Source: Chitinophaga pinensis (GTDB taxonomy: Bacteria > Planctomycetota > Phycisphaerae > Phycisphaerales > SM1A02). From it: 25,949 nt of DNA. Shown here piece by piece: positions 15,151 to 22,700 of this stretch (its first letter is position 1; each line of letters opens with the position of its first letter). A model generated the notes under the pieces. That model was not told the DNA's origin and did no database searches. It saw only the letters and a program-made list of their open reading frames with translations. A program made the translations under genes and the position numbers. The DNA is taken from assembly GCA_943329105.2 (NCBI GenBank), contig CALQCP020000009.1, forward strand, positions 1 through 25,949, given 5' to 3'.

Positions 15151-16404
15151 ATGGCAATCATCAACGACCACTACCTGAAGCTGGCCGCCGGCTACTTGTT
15201 CCCCGAAATCTCCCGCCGCGTGTCCGTGTTCACCGAGGCGAATCCCGCCATTGCGAAAGAGATCATCCGCTGCGGTATCGGCGATGTCACTGAGCCCCTT
15301 CCCGCCGCCGTCATTGCTGCGATGCACACGGCCGTCGATGAACTCGCCAACCGCGCGACGTTCCGTGGCTATGGCCCCGCCACGGGTTATGACTTTGTCC
15401 GCGAGGCCATCGTGCAAGGTGATTTCCGTGCGCGCGGTATCGCTATCGCACCGGACGAGATCTTTGTTTCTGACGGAAGTAAGCCAGATGCCAGCGCCTT
15501 CATGGAAATCATGGCAACGGGTACGCCAGCCCAAGGCGGTAATCGCACCGTTGTATGTGACCCGGTGTATCCGGTCTATGTAGACAACAATGTCATGCAG
15601 GGAAACACAGGTCCCGCGATTGCAGGCGGCGGCTACGAAGGGCTGATCTATCTCCCTGGCACTCCAGCCAATGGATTTGTTCCCGAGCCCCCCACTGAAC
15701 CAGTGGACATGGTCTACCTCTGCTACCCCAACAATCCCACCGGCGCGATGATCACTCGCCCCCAACTGGCACGTTGGGTGGAATGGGCACTCGCCAACGA
15801 TGCACTCATTTGCTACGACGCCGCGTACGAGGCGTACGTGCGCGACCCATCGCTGCCACGTTCGATCTATGAAATCCCAGGTGCCGATCGGTGCGCGGTG
15901 GAGTTCCGCAGCTTCTCGAAGAGCGGTGGGTTTACCGGAGTCCGCGCGGGTTACACCGTTGTTCCAAAGGCTGTTGAGGGTCGCACCCACAGCGGTGAAC
16001 GCGTCTCGCTGCATCGCCTGTGGATGCGTCGCTGGGCCACCTGCTCCAACGGCATCAGTTGGCCGGTGCAGTGCGCCATTGCCGCGCTATACACGCCAGC
16101 TGGCCGCGCCCAAGTAGCGTCATTGATCGATTTCTACATGGAAAACGCGCGCATTCTGCGGGAAGCATGCGCGGCCGAGGGGCTACAAGTCTGGGGCGGC
16201 GAACACGCTCCGTATGTTTGGGTGGCGTGCCCGGCTGGCATGGGAAGTTGGGACGCGTTCGATGCGCTCCTGAGTAAGGCTCGGCTGGTAGTGACTCCAG
16301 GCGCAGGCTTTGGACGCCACGGCGAAGGCTTCTTCCGGATCAGCGCGTTCAACTCGCGCGAGAATGTGATTGAAGCTGGTAAGCGGCTGCAAGCGCTGCG
16401 GTAA
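15151..16404 (+). CDS. dapL: LL-diaminopimelate aminotransferase
   Basis: DapL converts tetrahydrodipicolinate and glutamate directly to LL-diaminopimelate, bypassing the acylated intermediates, for lysine and peptidoglycan. The 417-residue fold-type I PLP enzyme opens with the family's INDHYLKLAAGYLFPEISRR and RVSVFTEANP. It has GIGDVTEPLP, the cofactor-binding CYPNNPTGAMIT, YDAAYEAYV and the Schiff-base lysine in FRSFSKSGGFTGVRAGY (Lys257). FRISAFN near the C-terminus supplies the substrate-carboxylate arginine. ATG 15151 is chosen from the conserved N-terminus; the 29 extra codons upstream are Arg/Ser-rich and unlike the family. No Shine-Dalgarno precedes it. DapL is typical of chlamydiae, cyanobacteria, plants and planctomycetes, which fits the taxonomic guess. 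It converges with rlmE, with 62 nt between stops and no obvious terminator. Confidence 0.95.
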   Translation: MAIINDHYLKLAAGYLFPEISRRVSVFTEANPAIAKEIIRCGIGDVTEPLPAAVIAAMHTAVDELANRATFRGYGPATGYDFVREAIVQGDFRARGIAIAPDEIFVSDGSKPDASAFMEIMATGTPAQGGNRTVVCDPVYPVYVDNNVMQGNTGPAIAGGGYEGLIYLPGTPANGFVPEPPTEPVDMVYLCYPNNPTGAMITRPQLARWVEWALANDALICYDAAYEAYVRDPSLPRSIYEIPGADRCAVEFRSFSKSGGFTGVRAGYTVVPKAVEGRTHSGERVSLHRLWMRRWATCSNGISWPVQCAIAALYTPAGRAQVASLIDFYMENARILREACAAEGLQVWGGEHAPYVWVACPAGMGSWDAFDALLSKARLVVTPGAGFGRHGEGFFRISAFNSRENVIEAGKRLQALR

Positions 16405-16466
16405 ATGCCGGCGTGGGAACGGATGCCGCCCATGTCACAGGCGCGCGATCGGTGCAAGCAGAACTG

Positions 16467-17132
16467 TTACGAGTTCCAGCCCTTGCTCGGCGCGCGTTGT
16501 GGCAGCGAAGGATCGCGCGGACCAGGTCCAGTGTCCTTCGGTCCGCGGTAGCCGCGGCACACGATGAACATCTCCACGCTTTCCGCGCGGCTGGCACTTG
16601 GCTTGTATCCCTTGGCCTCAGTGAACACCATGTTCGCACGCTTCACCAGCGCGGGATACTCAGCCCCCTCGTACACCTTCATGGTTGCATGTCCACCAGT
16701 GCGTAGTAAGAATGGCAACCGATCCAGCATCGCGTGACACAACTGCACGCTGCGCGCACTATCGGCCATCGGCACACCGCTGGTGTCCGGGCCCATGTCG
16801 CTGATCACCGTATCGAAGAGTTTGCCTTCCATGGCGTAGGGCAAATGCTCGCGCGTCAGCTCATTGATATCGCCTTCAATCAGGTGGACATTGGGACCAA
16901 AGCCGCGTTTATCAATGGCTTTCAGATCGATGGCCACCACCACGCCGTTATCCCCAACCCGTTCGGCCGCTACTTGAATCCAACTGCCTGGGCATGCGCC
17001 AAGGTCCAGGACGCGCGAACCAGGGCGCATCAACTTGAATCGGTCGTCAAGCTCCCGGAGTTTGTACGCGCTGCGTGCTCGATACCCCTCTTCCTTGGCG
17101 AGCTTAAAGAAATGGTCTTGGACTTCCTTCAC
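16467..17132 (-). CDS. rlmE: 23S rRNA (uridine-2'-O)-methyltransferase
   Basis: RlmE (FtsJ/RrmJ) methylates U2552 (E. coli numbering) of 23S rRNA in the large subunit. The 221-residue product has the SAM-binding motif VLDLGACPGSW (residues 41-51) and all four residues of the family's K-D-K-E set: Lys24 (RSAYKL), Asp112 (SDMGPDTSG), Lys152 (TMKVYEG) and Glu187 (SRAESVEMFIV). The start is taken as GTG 17132, giving MKEVQDHFFKLAKEEGYRAR, which fits the short N-terminus of planctomycete-like homologues. The longer open frame upstream lies inside the preceding gene. There is no strong Shine-Dalgarno; 10 nt separate it from the stop of the PmtA-like gene, so translational coupling is likely. The last 25 or so residues are Pro/Gly/Arg-rich and extend past the catalytic domain. 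Confidence 0.93.
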   Translation of the reverse strand: MKEVQDHFFKLAKEEGYRARSAYKLRELDDRFKLMRPGSRVLDLGACPGSWIQVAAERVGDNGVVVAIDLKAIDKRGFGPNVHLIEGDINELTREHLPYAMEGKLFDTVISDMGPDTSGVPMADSARSVQLCHAMLDRLPFLLRTGGHATMKVYEGAEYPALVKRANMVFTEAKGYKPSASRAESVEMFIVCRGYRGPKDTGPGPRDPSLPQRAPSKGWNS

Positions 17133-17142
17133 GGTAGCGCAC

Positions 17143-17811
17143 TCATGGCTTCTGGAGCCGGCGAACTTCGGCAGGCGGGATGTTGGCCAAGACCACATGC
17201 CGCGAACCGGAATGCGCCAGGTGTAGCTCGCGCTCAAGACGAGCGATGGCGCGCAGATTGTCTCGACCCGGACCATCAAGCACGGTGCTCTTCACCGTCT
17301 TTGCACCGAAGTAGCAAAAGTATGAAAGCTCGCCGCCGGGGCGCAACAAATCGAGCATGCGACGCATGATGGTTTCCACCAGGTCAATTTCAAAGTTGTT
17401 GAATGGAAGGCCACAGATGACGCAGTCATACGAGCTCATTTCCAATTGCACATCTTGGATCGCAGCGTTGTGCAATGTCACTTGCCCTGGCTTGCCGCGC
17501 GTCCGCCACGGCGTGAGGATCTTTGCATCAAGGTCTTTGCAGAATTCGCTGCTCAGTTCCACGATGTCTAAGACGTCATCCGGTCCAAGGCACTTCAAGA
17601 TTTCCTTGGTGACCGGCCCGGTGCCTGGCCCAACCTCCAAAATCCGCTTCGGAGAGGTGGACTCAATAGCCGCCGCCGCCAACGACCGGGCCAGCATGGG
17701 GGAACTTGGGCAGATCGTGCCCACAGTCTTCATGTTGCGGAAGGCGATGGAAAGGAACTGAATCATGAGATCGATGGGTTCAAGCGATCCCGCATGCATG
17801 GATTCATGCAT
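17143..17811 (-). CDS. SAM-dependent methyltransferase, PmtA/KsgA-like
   Basis: The 222-residue protein has the membrane-associated leader typical of phospholipid N-methyltransferases (IQFLSIAFRNMKTVGTICPSSPMLAR), motif I ILEVGPGTGPVTKEIL, an acidic motif II (DIVELSS) and a CGLPFNNF motif IV like the NLPY/F of rRNA adenine dimethylase relatives. PmtA-type enzymes methylate phosphatidylethanolamine at the inner membrane; a small-molecule or RNA substrate cannot be excluded. ATG 17811 gives the longest form, ATG 17799 a shorter one, and ATG 17766 (MIQFLSIAFRN) fits family length best at 207 residues. None has a Shine-Dalgarno. A perfect inverted repeat spans the first two start codons. It lies between the M42 peptidase gene (41 nt upstream) and rlmE (10 nt downstream), apparently in one operon. 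Confidence 0.78.
   Translation of the reverse strand: MHESMHAGSLEPIDLMIQFLSIAFRNMKTVGTICPSSPMLARSLAAAAIESTSPKRILEVGPGTGPVTKEILKCLGPDDVLDIVELSSEFCKDLDAKILTPWRTRGKPGQVTLHNAAIQDVQLEMSSYDCVICGLPFNNFEIDLVETIMRRMLDLLRPGGELSYFCYFGAKTVKSTVLDGPGRDNLRAIARLERELHLAHSGSRHVVLANIPPAEVRRLQKP
17794..17811. repeat. 7-bp perfect inverted repeat at the start of the PmtA-like gene
   Basis: ATGCATG (17794-17800) and CATGCAT (17805-17811) flank GATT. On the minus strand the arms include the ATG codons at 17811 and 17799. It could be a small hairpin in the message or a protein site; AT-rich short repeats of this kind also arise by chance. Confidence 0.5.
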
Positions 17812-17852
17812 ACAGGATCGGTCAGGATATCAGGGACATGCCGGCACAACCA

Positions 17853-18959
17853 TTAGAGTGATGGCGCGAAGCGCTCATCGCCCCGTAGGCCTTCACAGAA
17901 GCCCGCAAATAACTCAGGAATTTGCTCCAAGTCGCGCAAGTGTCCCATTTCCACGGTGGTGTGCATGTAACGAATGGGGAAGCTCACCAAACCACATGGA
18001 ATACCGCCACCGGCAAGGAAGATGGAATCCGTGTCAGTTCCGCTGGTTCCAGGAGTGGCACCACGTTGCAATGGAATGGCGAGGCGCTCAGAGGTGGCAA
18101 GCAGTCGAGCCACCACCTCGGGCTGCATGGCGCCGCCGATAGCAATCTTGGGACCAGCGCCCATCTTGAATTGCCCATGTTGCGCTTGAGTAATTCCGGG
18201 GCTGTCGGTGGCGTGGCCAACGTCGGTGACCAAGGCAACGCTTGGGTGCAAACTCACGGCGATCATCTCCGCGCCATGGAGCCCAACTTCTTCTTGCACC
18301 GTACTGACGGCAACGATGCGCACGTTGCGCATCGACATGGCAGCGCACAAGCGAAGCGTTTCTGCAGCAACCCATGTACCGATGCGATTATCCAGCGCGC
18401 GCGCCACAATCAGTTCATCGGAGAGCATCATGCTTCCGTCCAGAAATGTTGCTGGATCGCCGATATTCAGCCGAGCTCGCGCAGTTGCTTCGTCCTTTGC
18501 ACCAATGTCTACAAACAGCTCATGCAGCTTGCGAACCTTTGGTTCGCCAGTTCGGTCTTGCAGATGGATGGCGGTCGCGCCAATCAGGCCGATGACTGGT
18601 TCGCTGACGCCCTTCACTGAGGAGCGAAATTGCAAACGCTTGCCAACAATCGATCCCGCATCGATACCACCGATGGAGCGGCAGTAGATGAAACCATTGG
18701 AATCAATGTGCTGCACCATCAGGCCGATTTCATCGGCGTGACCGCAGATAGCAATGGTGAATAGCTTGTCTGCTTTGGGCGTATCGATGGTGTCGGGCAA
18801 CAATTCCGCAAAGCAGTTGCCATATGCATCGTTCCAAGTCCGCGTGGCGCCGTTGGCGCGAACGTAATCAAGCCAAACGCGTTGACCTTCGCGTTCGAAG
18901 CCGGATGGACTGGGGGTATCGAGGAGTTTCCTCAGGAACGCGAGGGATTCAGTGCGCAT
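17853..18959 (-). CDS. M42 family metallo-aminopeptidase (glutamyl aminopeptidase/TET-like)
   Basis: M42 enzymes are dinuclear-metal, self-assembling cytosolic aminopeptidases that trim peptides. The 368-residue product has every expected ligand: His74 in GHADEIG, Asp190 in RALDNRIG, the catalytic/metal pair Glu223-Glu224 in VQEEVGLHGA, Asp246 in TDVGHATD and His333 in RYMHTTVEMGH. It begins LAFLRKLLDTPSPSGFE as in the family, so ATG 18959 is the natural start; ATGs at 18986 and 18983 would add residues encoded by an inverted repeat. No Shine-Dalgarno is present, and the repeat ends directly at the start codon. No signal peptide, so cytosolic. The gene follows the 106-residue unknown by 57 nt. 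A tricorn-type protease gene lies nearby on the other strand, but that product is exported, so the two are unlikely to work on the same peptides. Confidence 0.92.
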   Translation of the reverse strand: MRTESLAFLRKLLDTPSPSGFEREGQRVWLDYVRANGATRTWNDAYGNCFAELLPDTIDTPKADKLFTIAICGHADEIGLMVQHIDSNGFIYCRSIGGIDAGSIVGKRLQFRSSVKGVSEPVIGLIGATAIHLQDRTGEPKVRKLHELFVDIGAKDEATARARLNIGDPATFLDGSMMLSDELIVARALDNRIGTWVAAETLRLCAAMSMRNVRIVAVSTVQEEVGLHGAEMIAVSLHPSVALVTDVGHATDSPGITQAQHGQFKMGAGPKIAIGGAMQPEVVARLLATSERLAIPLQRGATPGTSGTDTDSIFLAGGGIPCGLVSFPIRYMHTTVEMGHLRDLEQIPELFAGFCEGLRGDERFAPSL

Positions 18960-18993
18960 GGGCGGAATGATACGGGGTCGCATCATTCCGCCC
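18960..18993. repeat. 12-bp perfect inverted repeat abutting the M42 gene start
   Basis: GGGCGGAATGAT (18960-18971) and ATCATTCCGCCC (18982-18993) are exact reverse complements around a 10-nt spacer. On the minus strand the downstream arm ends exactly at the M42 start codon (ATG, 18959-18957). There is no T-run after it, so it is not a standard terminator. It could be an RNA hairpin controlling translation or a dimeric-repressor operator. Confidence 0.75.
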
Positions 18994-19016
18994 GCGCAGG
19001 CGTTCGAGTTGTTTGG

Positions 19017-19337
19017 TCAGCTGGCGGCGCGCTTATCGATGCCACCAAAGAATGCACTGAAGTCAGTGCCGCTCTTCGGCTTCGCCTTCGGTTTTCCGTC
19101 AGATCCGGAACCAGTACCGTTGGATGTCGGTCGCGTCATTGGATAACTCGCTGGCGGCGGGCTCATGGTCCGGGTCGCTGCTTGTTGAGAGGGGCGCGTG
19201 ACGGGGGCAAGACTTGCCGGCTGTTCGCTCGTACCGACGCGCTTGTTGCGGGCGTTGTCAACGCCGCGTTCAAGCACTTTCAGGTGGGCGCGCAGGGCGT
19301 TGATTGAACTCAGGGGCTTTGGTAACGAGTCGCTCAT
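19017..19337 (-). CDS. 106-residue hypothetical protein with basic, Pro/Ser-rich middle
   Basis: No family recognised. The N-terminus (SINALRAHLKVLERGVDNAR, residues 11-30) should form one amphipathic helix. Residues about 36-90 are low-complexity, rich in Pro, Ser, Thr, Gly and Lys and probably disordered, and the last 16 end in TDFSAFFGGIDKRAAS, a compact hydrophobic patch that could be a docking motif. There is no signal peptide. ATG 19337 is supported by AAGGAA 5 nt upstream; the frame is open 10 codons further but without a site. The clear ribosome binding site is the main evidence that it is a real gene. It is the first gene of the minus-strand unit leading to the M42 peptidase. Confidence 0.6.
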   Translation of the reverse strand: MSDSLPKPLSSINALRAHLKVLERGVDNARNKRVGTSEQPASLAPVTRPSQQAATRTMSPPPASYPMTRPTSNGTGSGSDGKPKAKPKSGTDFSAFFGGIDKRAAS

Positions 19338-19342
19338 CGGAA

Positions 19343-19348
19343 TTCCTT
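19343..19348 (-). promoter_or_regulatory. Shine-Dalgarno of the 106-residue protein
   Basis: AAGGAA on the minus strand ends 5 nt before ATG 19337; a further GGGAAGG-like context surrounds it. It selects ATG 19337 over the ATG at 19367. Confidence 0.7.
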
Positions 19349-19413
19349 CCCTTCGGGGGTCATCCATCGATCATGTGTCCTGACCCTATACGGCGGACAC
19401 CGGTCGTTGGTTC

Positions 19414-19427
19414 GCCGCGATCGCGGC
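19414..19427. repeat. 14-bp perfect palindrome
   Basis: GCCGCGATCGCGGC reads the same on both strands. It lies 24 bp upstream (minus-strand sense) of a TATAGG that could be a -10 box, around the -35 position, as an operator would. GC-rich palindromes do occur by chance at this base composition. Confidence 0.5.
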
Positions 19428-19741
19428 AACTTCTCTCAGCTTTCCAGGGCGCACACACCTGCGCCTCGAACGGATAGCTGATCTCCATCGCCTGTAATGT
19501 CTGATTCAAGGACCCCCACGGCAAGTTCTCGTACGCAGAATTCCGTCTGTGCGGCTGGTTTGCCTCAATTCCGCAGTTTGCCGAGCTCGTTTGGGGCTGT
19601 TTCGGTCCCGGTCTCGCCATCCGCGCCCAATGTGCCCCGGTCCTTCCTGCCCACGCCCGGTCTGAGCCGCTATCCGACCCTCAACTTGCGTAATTACCCC
19701 GCACGGCGTGAACTACCGATTCGCCCCACATCGGGGCCCCC

Positions 19742-19747
19742 AAGGAG
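19742..19747 (+). promoter_or_regulatory. Shine-Dalgarno of the tricorn-type protease gene
   Basis: AAGGAG lies 6 nt before GTG 19754. It is a near-consensus site and decides the GTG start, which also begins a good signal peptide. Confidence 0.85.
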
Positions 19748-19753
19748 ATACCA

Positions 19754-22700
19754 GTGCAGCTCATCGCCACCGTCGCCGCCGCCTTCGTCATCGCTCTATC
19801 GGCTCCATCTGCCCTGGCGGGCACGGTTGACCTGCCGCGCTATCCGGCCACCAGTCCGGATGGCAACGTCATCTTGTTCAGTTGGCGCGGTGATCTTTGG
19901 AAGTGCCCATCGACCGGCGGCGGCGCGCTGCGCCTGACCAGCAACGCGGCCAACGAAGGTCGCTCCGCGTTTAGTCCGGACGGAGCATCCATTGTCTTTG
20001 ACAGCGACCGCGACGGTGGACGCAATCTCTTCATCATGAAGAGTGACGGCAGTGATGTCCGCCAGCTCACCTTCGGTGATTCAGCGGCGATTCTCAGTGG
20101 CACTGGTGTTGATGGCACTGGGCGACCAGTGGCGTACTTCGAAAGCATGCGTGAAAGTGATCTCTACCGAGCAGCGCGCCCATACATGGTGCCACTTGCT
20201 GGTGGGCCGGTGGAACGCGCTTGTGATGCGTTTGGTTCGCATCCCATTGCAACACGCAACGGTGCAACGGTGCTCTTTGAGCGTGGTAGTAGCGCCTGGT
20301 TCCGACGCGGCTATCAAGGCCCTGATCAACGCGATGTATGGACTTTCGATCGCGCCACCGGACGCTTCGCGCAGCTCACCGATTGGAAGGGTAATGACGG
20401 TTGGGCATTCCCGGCTGGCGAGGACATCATTTATCTCAGCGACCGCGGTAACGGCAAGAGCATCAACATCTGGCGCAAGAAATTCGCGGCACCCGCCACT
20501 GACCCGGGCGCGCAACTCACCTCATTTGATGATGACGTGCGCGAACTTGCAGTATCCACTGACGGCCGCGTTGCCATCTTTTCTAACTGGGATTCGCTGT
20601 GGCGCCTTGACCTGGTAACGCCGGGCGCGCAGCCGATCAAGATCGTCATGCAGGCAGCGGAAGATGAGTCTGATCGCATTCGTCCGCGCAGTGTTGGGCG
20701 TGATGTCACCGAGGCGCAGCTTTCGCCGGACGGAAAGACTATGGCCATGGTTGCCTACGGCGACGTCTACGTGAAGGGTGTTGAGGAACGTACCCCATTT
20801 GTCCGCGTGACCCGCACTCCCGCGCGCGAACGCGACATCGCGTGGATGCCCGATGGCACCAAGCTTCTGTTCTCCAGTGACTCCGACGGCAACGATTCGA
20901 TCTACGAAGCAACCGTTACACAAACGCGCGGCGAAGTTCGCAGCGCGTTCAAGGACAAGGTCAATCCGAAGAAGGAAGAACCGAAGGCTGAACCCGCCGC
21001 CGCTGTGCCCGCCGCTGCGCCCGTCACGGCGCCTGCCGCTGCGCCTGCCGCTGAACCCGCCACTGCGCCTGTCGCTGCGCCCGCACTCGCACCCACGCCC
21101 GCACCTGCGGTCGTTGATCCTGCAGCGCCTGCACCAGTAGCAGCCGCGCCCGTCGCCGAGCCAGCGAAGGATGACAAGAAGGACGACAAGAAAGCAGAGA
21201 AGAAGGACGACAAGAAGGACGAAGGCGCTCGCTGGGCTGATGCCGTGAAGATTGAAGTGAAGCCGTTCATTGCGCTTCCTGCACTGAGCGAGCGCGGGCC
21301 AAGTCCATCACCCGACGGCAAGAAGGTGGCATACCGGCGCGACCTCAATACCCTGGTGGTCCGCGATGTCGCCACGGGCGAAGAGAAGGATTTGCGCACT
21401 GGGTTCGATCAGTCGATTGACTGGCGTTGGAGCCCCGACAGCCGCATGTTGGCTATTCGCCAAGACGATGACAATTTCAACAGCGACATTTGGATCCAAC
21501 CCGCCGATGGAAGTGCGCCGGCGGTGAATATCTCCCGCCACCCTGATATAGACGCCAATCCGCGCTGGAGTTCCGATGGCAAGGTGCTCGCCTTTGCATC
21601 CACCCGCGTAGAAAACGATGGCGACGTGTACATGGTCTTCCTCGACAAGGACCTTGAGGGCATGCAGCGCTTCGAGCAGGATCAGTACTTCAAGGACGCA
21701 GCCGAGGCCGCCAAGAAGAAGGCAGCCGAGCGCAGTCCCAAGAAGCCGGAATCAAAGAAGGATGATTCCAAGAAGGACGAGTCCAAGAAGGATGAACCCA
21801 AGAAGGACGAGTCCAAGAAGGATGAGCCCAAGAAGGACGAACCCAAGAAGGATGAACCCAAGGGAGATGACTCCAAGAAGGATGATGCCAAGAATGACAA
21901 GAAGGATCCGCCCAAGCCGCTCGATCTTGATGATGCCTACATGCGTCTGCGGCGTCTCACCACGATGCCTGGAAACGAGCTCGATCTTGAGATTTCCCCT
22001 GCCGGAGATCGCGTGTTCTTCATGGGAGGTACGGGCGAAGCCGCGGGATTGAATAGCGTGGCGTGGTCTGGTGGCGAAACCAAGAAGCTCGGCGCTGCTG
22101 GCAGCATTCAGCAGATGTCCTTGGCGGGCGACAAGTTGGTGGTGGTCGGCAAGGGCGGCGCCAGTGTGGTCAACCTCCCGGCCGGTGACGCCAAGGCCAT
22201 CGACCTGAGCGACACAGTAGAACTCGATTTGGCCGCGCAGAGCAACCAGAAGTTCCTGGAGATGGCCCGCACCATGGGGAGCGTCTTCTACAGCCCCACC
22301 ATGAACGGTTGTGATTGGCCCAAGCTCTCCGCGAAGTGGTCAGACCTTGCCAACAATGCCCGCACCGATGAAGAGTTTGACTACGTTGCAAATCGATTTC
22401 TTGGTGAGTTGAACGCCAGTCACCTTGGCGTCCGTAGCCCCGGCTCAGAAGGGGCAGGGCGCTTGCCGGTCGGCCGCCTTGGCGCCCGCACTCTCTTTGC
22501 TGAGGGTGGATTCCGTGTGGAGGAATTGCTGCGCGATGGTCCTGCCACCAAGGGACAGACGCCACTTGCAGTCGGCGACGTCATTGTTGCCGTGAATGGC
22601 GAAGTGGTGAAGCCTGGCGTTTCCATCGAAGACGTGTTCCGCGGCACCGCCGGCAAGGAAACCGTGGTTCGCGTGATGCGCGCACCAGCAGCGGGTGAAC

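Larger units (their letters stand above)
19338..19753. other. gene-free divergent intergenic region
   Basis: This stretch of about 416 nt separates the minus-strand unit from the plus-strand tricorn gene and probably holds both promoters. Visible items are a minus-strand TATAGG (19385-19390) that could be a -10 for the 106-residue gene, the palindrome GCCGCGATCGCGGC at 19414-19427, and a small GGCGCA/TGCGCC hairpin at 19448-19465. Short open frames cross it on both strands, but they lack ribosome sites and recognisable content. I see no convincing -35/-10 pair for the tricorn gene. Confidence 0.6.

Noticed and set aside
18960..18993. Rho-independent terminator
   Set aside because: The stem is good, but neither strand has a T-run after it and it touches a start codon.
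19360..19620. 86-codon minus-strand open frame in the intergenic region
   Set aside because: It has no ribosome binding site and no family-like sequence; open frames of this size are common at this GC.
19497..19937. 146-codon plus-strand open frame overlapping the tricorn start
   Set aside because: It is Ser/Pro-rich, has no ribosome site, and more than half of it lies in another frame of the clear tricorn signal peptide and first propeller blades.
21752..21886. CRISPR-like regular repeat
   Set aside because: The repeats are contiguous 15-bp coding units with no spacers, inside a reading frame.
21682..21915. Minus-strand protein with repeated GSSFL units
   Set aside because: It is only the antisense reading of the Lys/Asp pentad repeat in the tricorn gene.
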